From the NCBI GenBank assembly GCA_015067175.1, contig SVMX01000005.1, positions 1-64,000 on the forward strand: DNA of 64,000 nucleotides. The letters run 5' to 3'. Of this stretch, positions 34,898 through 42,848 are shown one piece after another. The notes beneath the pieces are model-generated. The model saw only the letters and a program-made list of their open reading frames with translations. It was not told the DNA's origin and ran no database searches. The DNA comes from Oscillospiraceae bacterium. GTDB taxonomy: Bacteria; Bacillota; Clostridia; Oscillospirales; Ruminococcaceae. How positions within the stretch are numbered: position 1 is the stretch's first letter; each line of letters opens with the position of its first letter. A program made the translations under genes and the position numbers.

Positions 34898-36361
34898 ATG
34901 AAAAAGTATTTATCTATGATGCTTGCTTGCGCAATGCTCGCTTCTCTTGCAGGCTGTGCGTCCAATTCTGCGACAGACTCTTCTGCGGCTTCGGGCGGCG
35001 AGCTTGTAAATTCCGCAGATATCGGCACAGGTGCGGCTTCCGAGCCTGAAACAGCAGTCGGCGGAAGCTCTGCTGACGACACAGCACCTACCGCAACAGC
35101 GGCGCCCACGACTACTGCGGCGGCAGTTGACAGATCTGAGGGTGAAACGGGCGCATTTGAAGATTTCGACATTGTTGCTGACAGCGCTACAGGCGACTCG
35201 TTTGATGTTATGACAAAGGACGACTATGCGTCGGTTGACGGCTTTGGCGGGGCAGAAGCTCCCACAGAAGGCGTCGTAGCAACTACTGTATGGGACGATG
35301 AATATATTGAGGAGCCCTATATCCAACCCGAGGCGGGTATGCTTACAGGCGGCGAGTGGAACGACAACGAGAACTGGAACGCATGGGTTTCTCTCTATCA
35401 GACACATGAGGAGTGGGAATTCTACCGCGAGGAATGGCAGATAGATTTCGATGTTCGCCATGAGGTAATAGTCACTGCTTTCGGCAAGCCGCTTGAGGGC
35501 GCAAAGGTAACTCAGCGCGGCTGCGGCGATATCGGTGTTACCTCTGCCGTTACCGACAACGAGGGCAAGGCGTACCTTTTCCTTGATGAGTGCGGCGACG
35601 ATATGGAGCACGTTATTGATGTGACCTACGGCGAAGTGAATATGACCATTGAGGGCGTAGATCCTGCAAAAAGCGGCACATATACCGTTGACTTTGAAAA
35701 CTCCTCGCTCGCACAAGGAGAGGTAGATGCTTCGGAGGCGCTGGAGCTTATGCTGATGATAGACACCACAGGTTCTATGTGGGACGAGCTTCAATATCTC
35801 CAGCAGGAGCTGAAAGATGTTATCACCCGCGTAAAGCAGGAGAATGCTAATATTCCGATAAGAGTGAGCGTGAACTTCTACCGCGACGAGGGCGACGAGT
35901 ATGTTATCCGCGAGTTTGATTTTACTGAGGATATAGAATCTGCGCTTTCTGATCTTGCAGCACAGGAGGCTGACGGTGGCGGAGATTTCCCCGAGGCTGT
36001 TCACACCGCTCTTGACAGCGCAGTTAAAGGCCACGAGTGGAAAAGCAACGCGACAAAGCTGATGTTCTTTGTGCTTGACGCTCCTCCTCACAGCGATATG
36101 CAGATAATAGATCAGGTGAACGACAGTGTTGAGATAGCCGCGGCAAACGGTATCCGTATCATTCCTGTTGCCTCCAGCGGCATAGATAAGACTACAGAAT
36201 ACCTGCTCAGGACTATGGCGTTCAGAACAGGCGGCACATATACGTTCCTTACTGATGACAGCGGCATTGGCGGCGGTCATATAGAGCCGACTATCGGCGA
36301 TTATGAGGTTGAAAAGCTCAATGACCTCATGGTCAGAGTTATCGGCGAATACCTCCAATAA
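34898..36361 (+). CDS. VWA domain-containing lipoprotein
   Basis: A 487-residue lipoprotein with lipobox LASLAGC. A low-complexity Ser/Ala/Thr region is followed by a carboxypeptidase-regulatory-like beta domain (VTAFGKPLEGAKVTQRGCGDIGV, about residues 190-265) and a von Willebrand factor A domain from about 284. The MIDAS motif is D289-T-T-G-S293. Further VWA-like segments are EADGGGDFPEAV and FFVLDAPPHSD. It is probably an extracytoplasmic metal-dependent adhesion or assembly protein. The ATG at 34898 has RBS GAAAGGGG. No partner genes are adjacent. Confidence 0.83.
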   Translation: MKKYLSMMLACAMLASLAGCASNSATDSSAASGGELVNSADIGTGAASEPETAVGGSSADDTAPTATAAPTTTAAAVDRSEGETGAFEDFDIVADSATGDSFDVMTKDDYASVDGFGGAEAPTEGVVATTVWDDEYIEEPYIQPEAGMLTGGEWNDNENWNAWVSLYQTHEEWEFYREEWQIDFDVRHEVIVTAFGKPLEGAKVTQRGCGDIGVTSAVTDNEGKAYLFLDECGDDMEHVIDVTYGEVNMTIEGVDPAKSGTYTVDFENSSLAQGEVDASEALELMLMIDTTGSMWDELQYLQQELKDVITRVKQENANIPIRVSVNFYRDEGDEYVIREFDFTEDIESALSDLAAQEADGGGDFPEAVHTALDSAVKGHEWKSNATKLMFFVLDAPPHSDMQIIDQVNDSVEIAAANGIRIIPVASSGIDKTTEYLLRTMAFRTGGTYTFLTDDSGIGGGHIEPTIGDYEVEKLNDLMVRVIGEYLQ

Positions 36362-36409
36362 ACAGCTTACCCCCGTTTTTATCTTTTTTGTTCTCCTAAT
36401 TTCATTTTG

Positions 36410-36440
36410 CCCGTCAAGATGTACCTTGGCGGGTACTTTT
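36410..36440 (+). terminator. Terminator after the VWA lipoprotein gene
   Basis: CCCGTCAAG (36410-36418) pairs with CTTGGCGGG (36425-36433) with one T-G pair, followed by TACTTTT. Confidence 0.7.
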
Positions 36441-36446
36441 CTGCAT

Positions 36447-36476
36447 AAAAAGACACCGCCTATACTTGGCGGTGTC
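36447..36476 (-). terminator. Terminator of the rsgA-GNAT transcript
   Basis: GACACCGCC (36452-36460) and GGCGGTGTC (36468-36476) form a 9-bp stem. On the minus strand it is followed by TTTTTATG. Confidence 0.85.
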
Positions 36477-36511
36477 GCAGGCTATCGATAAACAATGCCA
36501 ATGCGAGTACA

Positions 36512-37480
36512 TCAGTTGTGCGACATTGTTTCAATTCGCTCGTCAAGATGTCTTGCGAATGAATAAGTGTAGGGCGTGAAATATTTGCCCCAGAAGTTCA
36601 GCGCCGTGGGGTTCATGGTCTCGCAGTCAACGCCGAGGTGCGTTATGCCCTCGCCGCTCAGAGTATCGCGGATATGCGAAAGCAGAGCTTGAGCTATCCC
36701 CTTTCCACGGCAGTTTTCGTCAAAATAAGCGCCGCAGATATTTGCCATCTTGTCGTGCTCTGTGATGAAGTTTTCGGCGGTCACGTCTACCGAGATAAAT
36801 CCTATCAGCTTTTCGCCCGATACAGCGGCAAACACACGCATACTTTCCTTGTGAAACCAGTGCTTGTAGCGTTCCATATCCGTTGGGCAGAAGATCGGAG
36901 CTTTTTCGAGATGCTTTACCAAACCCATTTGCAGTGCGCTCACTTTTTCAAACTCTCCAAATGTAAGCTCAATAAAGCTCACGTCGTCTGCGCTATGTTG
37001 CAGTGAAAGCTCAGAGATCCTGCGCACCGCGTCACTGCAACGTATACCGAAGCCGTTGAAAACAAACGCTCTTGCAGTGTCCTCGTCGTGAGCGTATCTT
37101 GTAACGGCGCAGCTGAACACGCGATTTTGAACGAATTCCTGTGCTGTGCTTTCAAAAAGCATGGAAGCAAGTCTTTGGCGGTCTGCGTATTCGTAAGAAA
37201 ACGCACTTCCGCCAAGCGGTGAGTATACACCTTTTACGTTTCCGAAAAAGCCGTCCCACGGGCCGCCGAAAAGAAGATAGCCGACCATTTTTCCGCCGCA
37301 GAAAGCCGCCTTTCCTATCGGCTGAGAGCTGAGCCATGTCAGCATTCCGTTGAGCTTTTCCGAAAAATCGCCGTTTGGGATATCGGGGCATGAGCTTCTC
37401 TCTGCTTCAAGCTCGGATAGTGCAAGATTTACCGCTTCGTCAATATGTTTTTCTGTGAATTTTTCAAATATAATGTTCAT
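36512..37480 (-). CDS. GNAT family N-acetyltransferase, two-domain
   Basis: A 322-residue protein with two GNAT-like halves. The C-terminal half has the clearer CoA-binding segment (ANICGAYFDENCRGKGIAQALLSHIRDTL) and ends LNFWGKYFTPYTYSFARHLDERI. The N-terminal half is degenerate. The substrate is unknown. It overlaps the rsgA stop by 4 bp and is likely co-translated with rsgA. Confidence 0.75.
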   Translation of the reverse strand: MNIIFEKFTEKHIDEAVNLALSELEAERSSCPDIPNGDFSEKLNGMLTWLSSQPIGKAAFCGGKMVGYLLFGGPWDGFFGNVKGVYSPLGGSAFSYEYADRQRLASMLFESTAQEFVQNRVFSCAVTRYAHDEDTARAFVFNGFGIRCSDAVRRISELSLQHSADDVSFIELTFGEFEKVSALQMGLVKHLEKAPIFCPTDMERYKHWFHKESMRVFAAVSGEKLIGFISVDVTAENFITEHDKMANICGAYFDENCRGKGIAQALLSHIRDTLSGEGITHLGVDCETMNPTALNFWGKYFTPYTYSFARHLDERIETMSHN

Positions 37481-38430
37481 TTTCTATACCCCGCTTTCAT
37501 TCTCTTTGCTTTGAAATTTTCGTCATAAAGCCTTTGGTACAGCCGCCAGCGCTTTTCGTTCAGCTCGCCTGCTTCTAGAGCTTTTTTTACTGCGCAATTC
37601 GGCTCGGTGTCGTGTCTGCAATTGCTGAAACGACACTGCGAAAACAGATCGGTGATATCGGAAAAGGTGTTGTCAATGCCCTCGTCGATATCGCAGACGC
37701 CTATCTCTCTCATTCCCGGAGTGTCGATGACAGTAACGCCGTTATCAAGCTTGAAAAGGTGTCGGTATGTCGTGGTGTGGCGGCCTTTTCCGTCCTCCTC
37801 TCGGATACTGCTTGTTTTCATGACCTCTTTGCCTGCGATAGCGTTCAGCATAGTGGATTTACCCACGCCCGATGAGCCGATAAGCGCGATAGTAACTCCG
37901 CTTCTGAAATACTTCTGCAGCTCCGACATACCCGCGCCTGTAACAGAGCTTATTGCTATTACATCGGTCTTGTCTGAAACGCTTTTCACCTCTGCGATAT
38001 ATCCGCTCACATTTTCGCACAGGTCAGCCTTGCTGAGTATCACCACAGGCGTGCCGCCGCCTTGTACGGTTATTGCGATGTAGCGCGCAATTCTGCCTGC
38101 GTTGAAATTCTGATTGAGCGAGGTCACAATAAACACATAGTCGAAATTTGCCGCCATAGGCTGCTCGACCAGTGTTTTTACATATCCGTCCGCATGGCCG
38201 CTTCGGTCGGGACGGGAAAGATACGTTTTTCTTTCGAGTATTTTCTCTATGAGCGAGTCGCCGTAGGGGTTGAATATCACCTCAACATAATCGCCCACAA
38301 CGGGATATTCACCGCTGTTATAAAGATTGCCTTTAAGCTTTGCGTCTATCTCGCCCATTTCGCCTATCAAGGTGTAGCGTTCACGCTGCACCTCTGATAC
38401 TCGCATGATATTATTTTCGTTAGTTTTCAT
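37477..38430 (-). CDS. rsgA: Ribosome small subunit-dependent GTPase A
   Basis: A 317-residue circularly permuted GTPase that checks late 30S maturation. It has an N-terminal OB fold (about 10-70), the G4 motif LSKAD (132-136), then the P-loop GSSGVGKS (185-192) and G3 DTPG (236-239). The zinc ligands C266, C271, H273 and C279 follow. The ATG at 38430 has AAAGGA about 12 bases upstream; a long in-frame N-terminal extension reaching 38610 runs through leader hairpins and is not used. It is preceded by an apparent attenuator. Confidence 0.94.
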   Translation of the reverse strand: MKTNENNIMRVSEVQRERYTLIGEMGEIDAKLKGNLYNSGEYPVVGDYVEVIFNPYGDSLIEKILERKTYLSRPDRSGHADGYVKTLVEQPMAANFDYVFIVTSLNQNFNAGRIARYIAITVQGGGTPVVILSKADLCENVSGYIAEVKSVSDKTDVIAISSVTGAGMSELQKYFRSGVTIALIGSSGVGKSTMLNAIAGKEVMKTSSIREEDGKGRHTTTYRHLFKLDNGVTVIDTPGMREIGVCDIDEGIDNTFSDITDLFSQCRFSNCRHDTEPNCAVKKALEAGELNEKRWRLYQRLYDENFKAKRMKAGYRK

Positions 38431-38490
38431 TGTAATAACCATTCCTTTCAATTCGAAGCTTGGGCGGTGTTGCCCTTGTTTTTTCTTAGC

Positions 38491-38644
38491 ATTACCTCGG
38501 CAGTATCCCGAGAAACAAAGCTGCGGCATAGAAAAGAACGGACAGCCCAAAATCTGATTTTGGGCGCAAAAAAGCCGCAGCAAAATTCGCTGCGGCATAA
38601 ACATTTTCACACAAAAATGGTTACTTCAATACTGCCGAGGTAAT
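38491..38644 (-). promoter_or_regulatory. Putative attenuator/antiterminator leader of rsgA
   Basis: On the minus strand, the 3' end of a small leader ORF contains ATTACCTCGGCAGTAT (plus 38629-38644), perfectly complementary over 16 bp to ATACTGCCGAGGTAAT (plus 38491-38506) just before the rsgA RBS region. Enclosed are a terminator (38568-38596), a 9-bp hairpin GCCCAAAAT/ATTTTGGGC (about 38543-38563) and a second GCCGCAGC (38520-38527) that could pair with the terminator's 3' arm instead. This is the layout of ribosome-controlled attenuation. Confidence 0.6.
38568..38596 (-). terminator. Terminator inside the rsgA leader
   Basis: On the minus strand, GCCGCAGC (plus 38589-38596) pairs with GCTGCGGC (plus 38574-38581) and is followed by six T residues (plus 38568-38573). 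It lies between the leader ORF and rsgA, so read-through must be allowed under some condition. Confidence 0.85.
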
Positions 38645-38686
38645 TCTGCTCTCACTGTTAAATTTTCTTGTCATTGTGTAGGTCAT
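38621..38686 (-). CDS. Putative 21-residue leader peptide of rsgA
   Basis: A small ORF from ATG (plus 38684-38686) to TAA (plus 38621-38623). The peptide begins MTYTMTRKF and ends ITSAVLK. GAGG lies 8 bases before the ATG, and the ORF is about 60 nt after the predicted transcription start. Its last third is one arm of the 16-bp inverted repeat, so a translating or stalled ribosome would change folding of the leader. There is no run of a single amino acid codon, which argues for stalling by drug or ribosome state rather than classical amino-acid attenuation. Confidence 0.55.
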   Translation of the reverse strand: MTYTMTRKFNSESRITSAVLK

Positions 38687-38749
38687 CTTGTTTACCTCGC
38701 TTTCTTGATTTTTATGGATATAAAACAGGTGTTTTCGTATCCGCTTATT

Positions 38750-38778
38750 AGTATATCACCTGAAAACGGATTTGTCAA
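38750..38778 (-). promoter_or_regulatory. Strong promoter of the rsgA leader
   Basis: On the minus strand, -35 TTGACA (38773-38778), 17-bp spacer, -10 TATACT (38750-38755). The start is near 38743, giving a 5' leader of about 310 nt before rsgA. Confidence 0.8.
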
Positions 38779-38897
38779 TAGCTTTGATAAATTTTAATTA
38801 TTGAGCTTTAAAAATGTAAAAGTTCATTTATTGTATTTTAAATATAAGGCATTTACGCTGATTTTCCTTTAATTTCACAAAAAAGCGCGTTTCTCGG

Positions 38898-38926
38898 TTG
38901 CATTTCTGTGCGGATTATGGTATACT
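38898..38926 (+). promoter_or_regulatory. Promoter of the RING-like membrane protein gene
   Basis: -35 TTGCAT (38898-38903), 17-bp spacer, -10 TATACT (38921-38926), about 48 bp before the ATG. Confidence 0.65.
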
Positions 38927-38974
38927 GAATAATGTATATGTATGTCTTATAAAAGTATCTGGAAAGGATAAGGA

Positions 38975-39961
38975 ATGTCAAGATTTTTCAATAAGCTCTG
39001 TCCTGTTTGCAGGCAGCACTTTAATGAATCGGACGATATCGTCGTATGCCCCGAATGCGGTACGCCGCACCACAGGGCTTGTTATAATAAGCTTGGTACC
39101 TGCGGCGTGGAGAGCGCTCATGCAGAGGGCTTTGAGTGGAATGGAAAGCTCCCCGACGAGCAGCCCGAACAGCAGCCTGAAGCTGAGCAGAATGCGGCAG
39201 TACAGGAGCCGAGCGTTTTTTCGGCAGAGAACGTAGACCCTCACCACGCGGAATATCCGGGCGGTATCGGATATTCGAATACTTCCGATGAGGGTGATAA
39301 CAACAGCGAGGCAAATAGCGAACCTTATAATGATATGCAAGGACACCCCTTTGCTGAGTTTTACAGTCATATGCAGGAGCTTACAAGCGACGAAACACGC
39401 GGCGCTGACGGCGTTTCCAGCAAAGAGCTGAGTCATTTTGTGGGCACTTCGGTGTTCCACTATGGGCAGGCTTTTTCCGCATTTCGCACAGGCGTGCACA
39501 AAAACGGCACTATCCAGCCTGTGAAGCTGTTTTTGAACTTCTGCGCGGGTTTTTTCAAGCCTGTACATCAGTTCTACCGCAGAATGGACGCTCTTGCAAT
39601 TGCGGTGCTGCTTCTTGAGGGTATTATGCTTATCCCCGATGTTCTGCTGTATTACTATCCCAAATCTGCGCTCACCATCAGTATGCAGTCTACTCTTCAG
39701 ACGTTGTCGGTAGTGGGTACGGTTTTAAGCGTGGGACTTACTATACTGCTGTGCGTTTTCGGGGATTATTTATACTACAGGTTCTGCGTGCGCAGGATAA
39801 AAAAGATACGCCAAAGCTATGACGACGGCAAAGCAGAGGGCTACTATGAGGCGCTGACCGAGTGCGGCAGACCTTCAAAGCTGAGAGCTGTTATCGGTAT
39901 CCTTGCAAGCCTTATTGTAAACCAGCTCGTGCTGCGTTTGCCAGGGCAGTTCCTGATGTAA
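38975..39961 (+). CDS. RING-finger-like zinc membrane protein
   Basis: A 328-residue protein. The N-terminus has a treble-clef/RING-like zinc site: CPVC (about residues 9-12), CPECGTPHHRACY (about 26-38) and a further Cys, like the prokaryotic RING family. An acidic Gln/Glu-rich linker is followed by two membrane helices (AIAVLLLEGIMLIPDVLLYYY and LSVVGTVLSVGLTILLCVFGDYLYY) and a cytosolic tail. It could scaffold ubiquitin-like or degradation functions, but no activity is shown. It has its own promoter and is followed 15 bp later by a GT2 gene. Confidence 0.7.
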   Translation: MSRFFNKLCPVCRQHFNESDDIVVCPECGTPHHRACYNKLGTCGVESAHAEGFEWNGKLPDEQPEQQPEAEQNAAVQEPSVFSAENVDPHHAEYPGGIGYSNTSDEGDNNSEANSEPYNDMQGHPFAEFYSHMQELTSDETRGADGVSSKELSHFVGTSVFHYGQAFSAFRTGVHKNGTIQPVKLFLNFCAGFFKPVHQFYRRMDALAIAVLLLEGIMLIPDVLLYYYPKSALTISMQSTLQTLSVVGTVLSVGLTILLCVFGDYLYYRFCVRRIKKIRQSYDDGKAEGYYEALTECGRPSKLRAVIGILASLIVNQLVLRLPGQFLM

Positions 39962-39976
39962 AAAAAGGACGATATA

Positions 39977-40978
39977 ATGAAGCTTATAATTCAGATACCT
40001 TGTTATAACGAGGCGGAAACTCTTGAAGTTACGATAAACGACCTTCCGCGCCATATAGACGGTATCGACGAGATAGAGTATCTTATAATCGACGACGGAA
40101 GCACCGACGGCACAGCGCAGCGCGCTAAGGAGCTTGGAGTGCATCACATCGTTGGATTTACGCATAACCGCGGACTTGCCAAAGGCTTTATGGCGGGAAT
40201 AGACGCGTGTTTAAGACTTGGCGCGGATATCATAGTGAACACCGACGCCGACAATCAGTACAGCGGTCACGATATAGAGAAGCTTGTGCGTCCCTTGCTT
40301 GAGGGAAAAGCTACTATGGTGATAGGAAACCGCCGCACCGATGACATACAGCATTTTTCGCCAATGAAGAAAAAGCTGCAAAAGCTTGGCAGCAGCGTTG
40401 TGAGAAAAGCAAGCGGCACCGATGTCGTTGACACGACCAGCGGATTTCGCTCCTACACAAGAGAAGCGGCGATGCGGCTAAACGTGCTGTCGGATTACAC
40501 CTACACGCTAGAAACGATAATCACCGCGGGCGCTGACAGGGCAAAGATATTGTCGGTGGACATAGACACCAATCCCGAGCTGAGAAAGAGCCGTTTATTC
40601 AAGTCGATGTGGGGCTATATCAAGCGCTCAAGCGGCACTATCATCAGAAACTATGTTATGAGAAAGCCGCTGAAGACCTTTCTCGCTATTGCGGCGGTGT
40701 TTATTGCCGCGGCGCTTGTGCTTGGCGTTAGATTTATCGTCTATATGTGCCTTGGCGAGGGCGGTGGCCATATCCAGTCGCTCGTGCTTATGGCGGTGCT
40801 TGCTATCGTGGGTTTTCAGATAGGCATATTCGGGCTTGTGGCGGACGCTATCTCAGGCTGCCGCAGAGTGATGGACGAAACTCTTTTCCATGTAAAAAGG
40901 ATAGAATACAACAATACAAATGACGGCTGTAAGAACTACAACGTTTGCAGCTATTCAAAAGAGGAAATTACTAAGTAA
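39977..40978 (+). CDS. Family 2 glycosyltransferase (dolichyl-phosphate mannosyltransferase-like)
   Basis: A 333-residue GT-A transferase. It has IPCYNEAETLEVTINDLP, the D-x-D-type NTDADNQYSGHDIEKLV and a C-terminal pair of membrane helices. It probably loads a sugar onto a polyprenyl phosphate. The next two genes look like membrane transferases that could use such a lipid-linked donor, and the stop overlaps the next start (TAATG). Confidence 0.87.
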   Translation: MKLIIQIPCYNEAETLEVTINDLPRHIDGIDEIEYLIIDDGSTDGTAQRAKELGVHHIVGFTHNRGLAKGFMAGIDACLRLGADIIVNTDADNQYSGHDIEKLVRPLLEGKATMVIGNRRTDDIQHFSPMKKKLQKLGSSVVRKASGTDVVDTTSGFRSYTREAAMRLNVLSDYTYTLETIITAGADRAKILSVDIDTNPELRKSRLFKSMWGYIKRSSGTIIRNYVMRKPLKTFLAIAAVFIAAALVLGVRFIVYMCLGEGGGHIQSLVLMAVLAIVGFQIGIFGLVADAISGCRRVMDETLFHVKRIEYNNTNDGCKNYNVCSYSKEEITK

Positions 40979-42828
40979 TGAAGAAAAAACTTGAGCGTTT
41001 TTATTCGACGTTCGGCGACAGAGGCGTGATGTTCGTGCTGTTCGCCTTCTCGGTGGTGGTGCACGCGCTGCTTTCTCTTATGATGGAGCTCCCCGCGGTA
41101 AACCCCGATGAGATAGGCGTTGCAAGCATAACCGCATTCTATACGGGCAGGGACTGGTCAGGCCTTATGGGAGCGGTTGGCTACTACTACGGCTATATTC
41201 AGGCGCTGCTTTATGTTCCGCTTGCGCTGGTGTTTGGCTCGCCCTATGCGCTGTATAAGGCAATGCTCGTGATGAACGGCATTATCATAAGCTTTATCCC
41301 GATGATAGCCTATCATCTTGCTTCAAAGCTCGGCATACCAAAGGTGAGCCAGAAGATAGTAATAGCGTTCTCCTGCGGCTTCTACACCACTTATGTTGCA
41401 CACTCTAAGTTTATATGGAACGAGGCTATATCCAGCATGCTTCCGTGGGTGTTGGTGTGGTGCGTTTACATGGCGTGGGACAGAAAGAACAGATATTCGC
41501 GTTTTACATTCTCCGTGCTTACGGGCTTTATGTGCGCGGTATGCTACGCGGCACATTCGCGTCTTATCGCGGTGGTTATCGCATTGATAATCACTCTGCT
41601 CATCTCGCGCATTGTATTCAGAGAGAAGATACTCAATCTCCCCACGTTCTTTTTGACACTTGGCGTATCGTTTTTCGCGGAGCATCTGCTGCGCGCCTCG
41701 ATCGAGGTTGCCGTCTGGGACGGCGCTGCGCGCGGAAATACCGTTGAGGGCGGCATTGAAAGGCTGGGTGGTCTGCTGTCATCGAGCGGCTTGGATAGAT
41801 TTCTTGCAGCGCTGTTCGGACATCTGTACACATTCTTTACATCTACACTTGGAATCGGCGCGATGGCGGTTGCGATCTTCATAATAATCTGCGCAAAGCG
41901 CTGCAGCGAGTGGTTCAGCCAACGCAGAAAGCTTCACGAGGACGGCACGCGCGTTTATGAGCCTGCAAAGCACAAATACAGCACGCGTATCACGGTGTTT
42001 GGAGTGTTTGGCTTTTTCGCGGTTGGAGGCTCTCTGCTGCTTTCCGTGCTGTATAAATTCAATTCATCCCAGTTTGGAGAGATAAAAGATCTTGTTATCT
42101 TTGGCCGCTATACCGACAGCGTGGCGCCGCTTGCGATATTTTTCGTGCTGACGTTTTTGTTCACCTATGGTTATACGATAAAGACCGTTATCGGCAGCGC
42201 GTCCATCTACGCTTATGTATGCTTTGGCTTTTCGCTTACGGCTTACGGTTATCTTGAAATCGGCTCATACCGCGAGTCGCCGATACTGGGTCTGCTTCCG
42301 TGGAGGATAGGCGAAAGCTACGGCGAGGATTTCACAGAGATGAGCTTTGTGATAATGTCGTCGATGGTGTTCACGATGTTTTCTGCGCTGATAATTGGCG
42401 CGGCTTGCACAAGGCGTTTTCCTACGCAGCTTGCGTCGGGACTTATATGCGCCGTGTTTATCTACACGACAGGTTTTACGGCGTTTTCGTATCTCCCTAT
42501 GAGAGCCGAGGAAAATGCGGTTAAGACCGCGCCCGCAAAGGCTGTCTGCGAGCTGCTGTATGATGACCCGAAATCTCCTGCTGTGGCGGCATACAAGACA
42601 GGATCGCGCACCGCGGGACTGGTGCAGTTCCTCATGCCGCAGACGACGGTGCTGCTTATAAACAACGAAAACAATCTGCCCGAAACGGGTATCATCATCA
42701 TAGAAAACGGAACAACGATACCGTTTTCGCCCGAGCACTACGACCTTATCGGTGTGACCTCCGACCACACGGTGCTGGCATACGGCACTGCCGCGAGGGA
42801 CTACATCAGATATAAGCAGCTCGGCTGA
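40978..42828 (+). CDS. GT-C-like membrane glycosyltransferase (ArnT/PMT-like), first paralogue
   Basis: A 616-residue protein with about twelve transmembrane helices. An acidic NPDE motif sits in the first external loop (VNPDEIGVASITAFYTGRDWSG), as in GT39/GT83-type enzymes that use polyprenyl-phosphate sugars. The C-terminus (LLYDDPKSPAVAAYKTGSRTAG onward) forms an external soluble domain. It shares the TPDE/NPDE-GLDWS-YYGYLQ pattern with the next gene. The acceptor is unknown; a cell-wall polymer is likely. Confidence 0.75.
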   Translation: MKKKLERFYSTFGDRGVMFVLFAFSVVVHALLSLMMELPAVNPDEIGVASITAFYTGRDWSGLMGAVGYYYGYIQALLYVPLALVFGSPYALYKAMLVMNGIIISFIPMIAYHLASKLGIPKVSQKIVIAFSCGFYTTYVAHSKFIWNEAISSMLPWVLVWCVYMAWDRKNRYSRFTFSVLTGFMCAVCYAAHSRLIAVVIALIITLLISRIVFREKILNLPTFFLTLGVSFFAEHLLRASIEVAVWDGAARGNTVEGGIERLGGLLSSSGLDRFLAALFGHLYTFFTSTLGIGAMAVAIFIIICAKRCSEWFSQRRKLHEDGTRVYEPAKHKYSTRITVFGVFGFFAVGGSLLLSVLYKFNSSQFGEIKDLVIFGRYTDSVAPLAIFFVLTFLFTYGYTIKTVIGSASIYAYVCFGFSLTAYGYLEIGSYRESPILGLLPWRIGESYGEDFTEMSFVIMSSMVFTMFSALIIGAACTRRFPTQLASGLICAVFIYTTGFTAFSYLPMRAEENAVKTAPAKAVCELLYDDPKSPAVAAYKTGSRTAGLVQFLMPQTTVLLINNENNLPETGIIIIENGTTIPFSPEHYDLIGVTSDHTVLAYGTAARDYIRYKQLG

Positions 42829-42848
42829 TTTTTACGGAGAACTAAGGT

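Noticed and set aside
34910-36358. Long antisense ORF (482 codons) opposite the VWA lipoprotein
   Set aside because: Mirror of a gene with signal peptide, lipobox and MIDAS motif; composition is not protein-like.
38431-38610. N-terminal extension of RsgA from the ATG at 38610
   Set aside because: It would translate through the leader terminator and hairpins and has no homology to RsgA; the protein proper starts at 38430 or slightly later.
38491-38644. Possible MITE, because of the 16-bp perfect terminal inverted repeats about 154 bp apart
   Set aside because: No target-site duplication is visible, one arm lies inside a small ORF with an RBS, and a terminator is nested within; a regulatory leader explains it better.
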